Assembly: GCA_903826865.1 (NCBI GenBank) | Contig: CAIKGD010000068.1 | Coordinates: forward strand, 1 to 35,493 | Direction of reading: 5' to 3' | Length of the DNA: 35,493 nt | DNA from: an uncultured Verrucomicrobiota bacterium | GTDB taxonomy: Bacteria > Verrucomicrobiota > Kiritimatiellia > Kiritimatiellales > Tichowtungiaceae | Shown here: positions 32,907-35,493 of the stretch, piece by piece | Numbering within the stretch: the first letter of the stretch is position 1 | Layout: the number at the start of each line of letters is the position of its first letter | The notes under the pieces: model-generated | What the model was told of the DNA's origin: nothing | The model's database searches: none | Seen by the model: the letters and a program-made list of their open reading frames with translations, nothing else | Made by a program: the position numbers and the translations under genes

Positions 32907-34163
32907 ATGAATAACACCAAGCAGCCTCGCAAACCCGTTTGCTCTTTTTGCGGAAAAAGTGAAAAAGACGCCCGGCATCTGATCGCCGGGCCGGACGGCA
33001 TTTGCATCTGCAATGAGTGCGTTGAACTCTGCGATGCCATGATTTCCCAGCAGGGACAGCGCGGCAAAGCCGCCGCAGAAACCGGCACGATCAAAGTACC
33101 CAAGCCGCACGAAATAAAAAAGAAGCTCGATGAGTATGTCATCGGGCAGGAGCACGCCAAAAAAGTGCTCTCCGTCGCCGTCCACAACCATTACAAGCGG
33201 ATGACCGATGTCACGTCCAAAGACGACGGCGTTGAACTCGAAAAGAGCAACGTCCTGCTGGTCGGCCCGACCGGCAGCGGTAAAACACTGCTGGCCAAAA
33301 CACTCGCGCGCATTCTCGACGTGCCGTACGCCATCACCGACGCCACCACCGTCACCGAAGCCGGCTATGTCGGCGAAGACGTCGAAAGCATTCTGCTGGC
33401 GCTGCTGCAGAACGCCAACCACGACGTCAAACGCGCCGAGCGCGGCATCGTGTACATCGATGAAATCGACAAAATTTCCAAGAAAACCGACAACGTCTCC
33501 ATCACGCGCGACGTTTCCGGCGAAGGCGTTCAGCAGGCTCTGCTGAAAATCATCGAAGGCACCATCGCCAGCATTCCGCCCAAAGGCGGACGCAAGCATC
33601 CGCAGGAGGAATACATCAAGCTCAACACGAGCAACATTCTCTTCATCTGCGGCGGCGCATTCGTCGGCCTCGATGACATCATCAAGCGCCGTACCGATAA
33701 AAAAGTGCTCGGATTCGGCGCGATTAATGAACAGGTTTCCGAGGATTGGAAACCCGAAACCATGAATGTGGAGCCGGAAGACCTGCTCAAATATGGACTC
33801 ATCCCCGAATTCATCGGCCGCCTGCCGCTGGTCGTTCAGCTTCAGGAACTTTCTGAAGACGATTTGATTCACATCCTGACTCAGCCGAAGAACTCCATGG
33901 TCAAACAGTACAAAAAACTACTCGCCATGGATTCGGTGGAGCTGGAGTTTGATGACGATGCGTTACGCGCACTGGCCAAAATGGCGCTCAAACGCAAAAC
34001 CGGCGCCCGCGGACTGCGCGCCATCCTTGAGCATCTGATGCTCGACGTCATGTACGAAGTGCCGCAGCGCAAAGACATCACCAACTGCCGCATCACCAAA
34101 GACGTCGTCGAAGGCCGGGCGCACCCGATTGAACTGGGTGATTTGAAGAAGAAGTCCGCTTAG
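32907..34163 (+). CDS. clpX: ATP-dependent protease ATP-binding subunit ClpX
   Basis: ClpX (418 aa) unfolds substrates for ClpP. The N-terminal zinc domain has C12-x2-C15 and C35-x2-C38 ([20 protein letters not shown] then CNEC). The AAA+ module has Walker A GPTGSGKT (120-127), Walker B VYIDEID (182-188) and, later, the ClpP-docking loop that reads LGFGA (the IGF loop). The sensor-2 arginine block [12 protein letters not shown] is present. The full-length product ends in [14 protein letters not shown] precedes the ATG. Confidence 0.96.
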   Translation: MNNTKQPRKPVCSFCGKSEKDARHLIAGPDGICICNECVELCDAMISQQGQRGKAAAETGTIKVPKPHEIKKKLDEYVIGQEHAKKVLSVAVHNHYKRMTDVTSKDDGVELEKSNVLLVGPTGSGKTLLAKTLARILDVPYAITDATTVTEAGYVGEDVESILLALLQNANHDVKRAERGIVYIDEIDKISKKTDNVSITRDVSGEGVQQALLKIIEGTIASIPPKGGRKHPQEEYIKLNTSNILFICGGAFVGLDDIIKRRTDKKVLGFGAINEQVSEDWKPETMNVEPEDLLKYGLIPEFIGRLPLVVQLQELSEDDLIHILTQPKNSMVKQYKKLLAMDSVELEFDDDALRALAKMALKRKTGARGLRAILEHLMLDVMYEVPQRKDITNCRITKDVVEGRAHPIELGDLKKKSA

Positions 34164-34164
34164 T

Positions 34165-34187
34165 GTGGAAGCGGCATCCTGCCGCTT
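34165..34187. repeat. single GTGG-headed hairpin after clpX
   Basis: GTGG (34165-34168) is followed by the perfect hairpin AAGCGGCA-TCC-TGCCGCTT (34169-34187), starting 2 bases after the clpX stop. The word GTGGAAGCGGCATCC also occurs inverted in the decayed element at 14995-15043. This looks like half of the paired-palindrome family and may double as a transcript end, though no T-run follows. Confidence 0.6.
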
Positions 34188-34227
34188 TAGCATTCGACTC
34201 AATGGCCTGCTTTGCTATACTCAGAGA

Positions 34228-34428
34228 ATGAAAACCGGCGGGCATCCATATCCTGAATTGGATAAAAGCGTTCTTTCTGTTGGTTGGGTAAATGAGCCTG
34301 ACGAACCGGCTTACTGGCACGCCAGAACGTTCGATGAACGGTGGCAGGCGATCGAAATTAACCGCAGTGTGGTTTACGGCTATGGAGAAAATCCCCCGCG
34401 ATTTCAGAGAGTTCTTGAGATTGCTTAA
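34228..34428 (+). CDS. small protein upstream of a nucleotidyltransferase
   Basis: This 66-residue product starts MKTGGHPYPELDKSVLSVG and continues with FDERWQAIEINRSVVYGYGE then NPPRFQRVLEIA. From memory, similar small proteins of the form 'R-T-x-E-E-R ... YGY ... RLQRVLE' sit just ahead of nucleotidyltransferase genes in many bacteria. I cannot name the family. AGAGA lies upstream of the ATG. It overlaps the next gene by 47 bases in another frame. A partner role, perhaps antitoxin-like, is inference. Confidence 0.6.
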   Translation: MKTGGHPYPELDKSVLSVGWVNEPDEPAYWHARTFDERWQAIEINRSVVYGYGENPPRFQRVLEIA

Positions 34429-34822
34429 CGCCGAAGGCGTTGAATATCTCCTGATCGGCGGATATGCCGTCGGACACTACGGTTTCCCCCGCGCAACCGC
34501 TGATATGGACATTTGGATCGCCATCCATCCCGACACCGCCAAGCGGATGGTTTCAGCGCTTCTGAAATTCGGGTTTCGCCCGGATCAGATCGATACAGAG
34601 ACGTTTCTTGAAAAAGGACGCATTATCCGGATGGGTGTTCCTCCGATGCGCATTGAGGTTCTTAACGACATTTCCGGTGTGAAGTTTGCTGAATGTTATG
34701 CGCGGCGCAACATGATTGAAATTGGCGGGACTCCTGTTTCGCTGATTAGTCTCGATGACCTGAAGCGTAATAAAAAGGCGGCTGGCCGTTACAAAGATTT
34801 AGAGGATTTGGAAAATCTCTAA
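34382..34822 (+). CDS. nucleotidyltransferase-fold protein (MenA/AbiEii-like)
   Basis: This 146-residue protein has the nucleotidyltransferase motif GGYAVGHYGFPRATADMDIW (GG...D-x-D) and the later block VSLISLDDLKRNKKAAGRYK with DLEDLENL typical of AbiEii/MenA-like and related family members. ATG 34382 (MEKIPRDFREFLRLLNAEGV) matches the usual start of these proteins. An upstream start at 34292 adds residues translated from the small gene's sequence in another frame. Function (toxin, RNA-modifying enzyme or other) cannot be decided. Confidence 0.75.
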   Translation: MEKIPRDFREFLRLLNAEGVEYLLIGGYAVGHYGFPRATADMDIWIAIHPDTAKRMVSALLKFGFRPDQIDTETFLEKGRIIRMGVPPMRIEVLNDISGVKFAECYARRNMIEIGGTPVSLISLDDLKRNKKAAGRYKDLEDLENL

Positions 34823-34852
34823 TAATCAATTCAGCTTAAAAACAAGGCGCAA

Positions 34853-35260
34853 ATGGTTGGGCATAAAGAAAACAAAGCGACACACGGATTGCTAGAGGTC
34901 GGATGCATGCTTATTTCCTTCGGTGTCAAATGTATCATTACGCGAAGATACTTGTTTTTATATGTTTCGGGTGAAGCCCAGCAAGCGATATCGGTTGGTC
35001 TGTTGGCCGTTTGCTTTGGAACCTGGTGGAGTTATTGTTTCCTGAGGCAAAATAAAACGTTCGTCGAAGAAAACCTACGGCAGTTTGCGCAGTTTTTTCT
35101 CTTACTTACCCTTCTAGTCGCAGCATACATTTTGCCTGCATTTTTTACGGCGCTTGCTTTTAAATTGCTTTATGTAGCCATCCCTGTATCTGTGTTGCTG
35201 CTGAGTTATCAGTTCGTGAATAGAGTTATTGCGTGGTATAAGGACGGCGAAAAGCGATAG
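34853..35260 (+). CDS. small membrane protein, function unknown
   Basis: This 135-residue protein has three to four hydrophobic segments (about 18-36, 45-66, 79-99 and 100-125) and a basic C-terminus (WYKDGEKR). I do not recognise a family. The start is supported only by a weak AAGG and may instead be the Met at residue 19. The gene is AT-rich relative to the ribosomal region. It lies 30 bases after the nucleotidyltransferase gene. Confidence 0.5.
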   Translation: MVGHKENKATHGLLEVGCMLISFGVKCIITRRYLFLYVSGEAQQAISVGLLAVCFGTWWSYCFLRQNKTFVEENLRQFAQFFLLLTLLVAAYILPAFFTALAFKLLYVAIPVSVLLLSYQFVNRVIAWYKDGEKR

Positions 35261-35350
35261 CGACACTTCCATCAAACGTAAACGTAGTATTTATTCCCGC
35301 CACGTTTTTTATTTTGATACGATGCGAGTATCACATCTATATCAGATTAT
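35261..35350. other. AT-rich spacer before parB end
   Basis: About 90 AT-rich bases separate the membrane protein from the convergent parB 3' end. I see no convincing gene, terminator or RNA in it. Confidence 0.4.
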
Positions 35351-35493
35351 CTATAAATCGTCCGAGCTGATGCCGAGGATTTCGAGGACGCGGGTGAGGT
35401 CTTCGTTGTTGTAGTAGTCGATCTGGATGGCGCCTTTGACCTTTTTGCCGTTGGAGAGCGTTTTGGTTGAGGTGATGTGCACCGCTGTGCCGA
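35351..35493 (-). CDS. parB: chromosome partitioning protein ParB, C-terminal end (partial)
   Basis: On the minus strand the last 47 codons read GTAVHITSTKTLSNGKKVKG then AIQIDYYNNEDLTRVLEILG and ISSDDL with a TAG stop. This is the C-terminal dimerisation domain of ParB/Spo0J (LGTxVxI ... KGxIxIxYYSxEDLxRILE). The gene continues beyond the window's right edge, so its start is not seen. ParB binds parS sites and spreads to segregate the chromosome; no parS is claimed here. Confidence 0.85.
   Translation of the reverse strand, partial: GTAVHITSTKTLSNGKKVKGAIQIDYYNNEDLTRVLEILGISSDDL

Noticed and set aside
13294-34187. CRISPR array from the repeated hairpins
   Set aside because: Copies are far apart, not regularly spaced, differ in sequence and have no cas genes nearby.

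Overview
This window comes from a bacterial chromosome. Reading from left to right it carries a long, tightly packed ribosomal-protein cluster (S10 and spc operons, rpsJ to rplO), then secY-adk-map, rpsA (ribosomal protein S1) and tyrS. After that comes a mixed region: an RlmI-type rRNA methyltransferase, two BcsL/CelD-type acetyltransferases, an MFS transporter, pyrG, an anaerobic pyruvate:ferredoxin oxidoreductase (nifJ)-rubredoxin-DHODH-like operon, a TPR lipoprotein, an AAA/DUF4143 ATPase and an SDR dehydrogenase. The proteostasis set tig-clpP-clpX follows, then a small-protein/nucleotidyltransferase pair, a membrane protein and the 3' end of parB. Pyruvate:ferredoxin oxidoreductase plus rubredoxin points to an anaerobe. 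The moderately GC-rich composition, the repeat style and the gene set suggest the PVC superphylum (Verrucomicrobiota/Kiritimatiellota), but that placement is inference.

Layout. 98-11351 (+): 23 genes almost end to end, with no rpsN between rplE and rpsH, no rpmD between rpsE and rplO, and no rpmJ/rpsM/rpsK/rpsD/rpoA/rplQ after map. 11352-14596 (+): rpsA with its own probable promoter, a paired palindrome, an intrinsic terminator, then tyrS. 14597-17926 (+): an orphan protein, rlmI and an acetyltransferase, interleaved with paired-palindrome repeats. 17958-22337 (-): pyrG overlapping an MFS gene, then a second acetyltransferase. 22463-27145 (-): nifJ, rubredoxin and a DHODH-like flavoprotein. 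27585-30495: lipoprotein, the severed tail of an SDR gene, ATPase and an intact SDR gene. 30781-34163 (+): tig, clpP, clpX. 34228-35260 (+): accessory genes. 35351-35493 (-): parB tail.

The main unexplained structure is a scattered family of paired hairpins. Each pair is two inverted hairpins with a GTGG/GTAG/GTAC-like foot. The two hairpins of a pair differ mainly by base changes that keep the stem paired, much like REP/BIME elements. Clear copies lie after rpsA, inside rlmI (54 bp, in frame), after rlmI and upstream of nifJ. A decayed copy follows the orphan gene and a single hairpin follows clpX. The copy inside rlmI adds about 18 codons to an otherwise intact enzyme gene.

Other notable points: nifJ has an in-frame TAA with 76 conserved codons still open behind it. 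A 38-codon remnant of an SDR paralogue lies on the far side of the ATPase gene from the intact SDR gene. A 41-bp palindrome runs up to the ATPase start codon. clpP is flanked by inverted AT-rich repeats.
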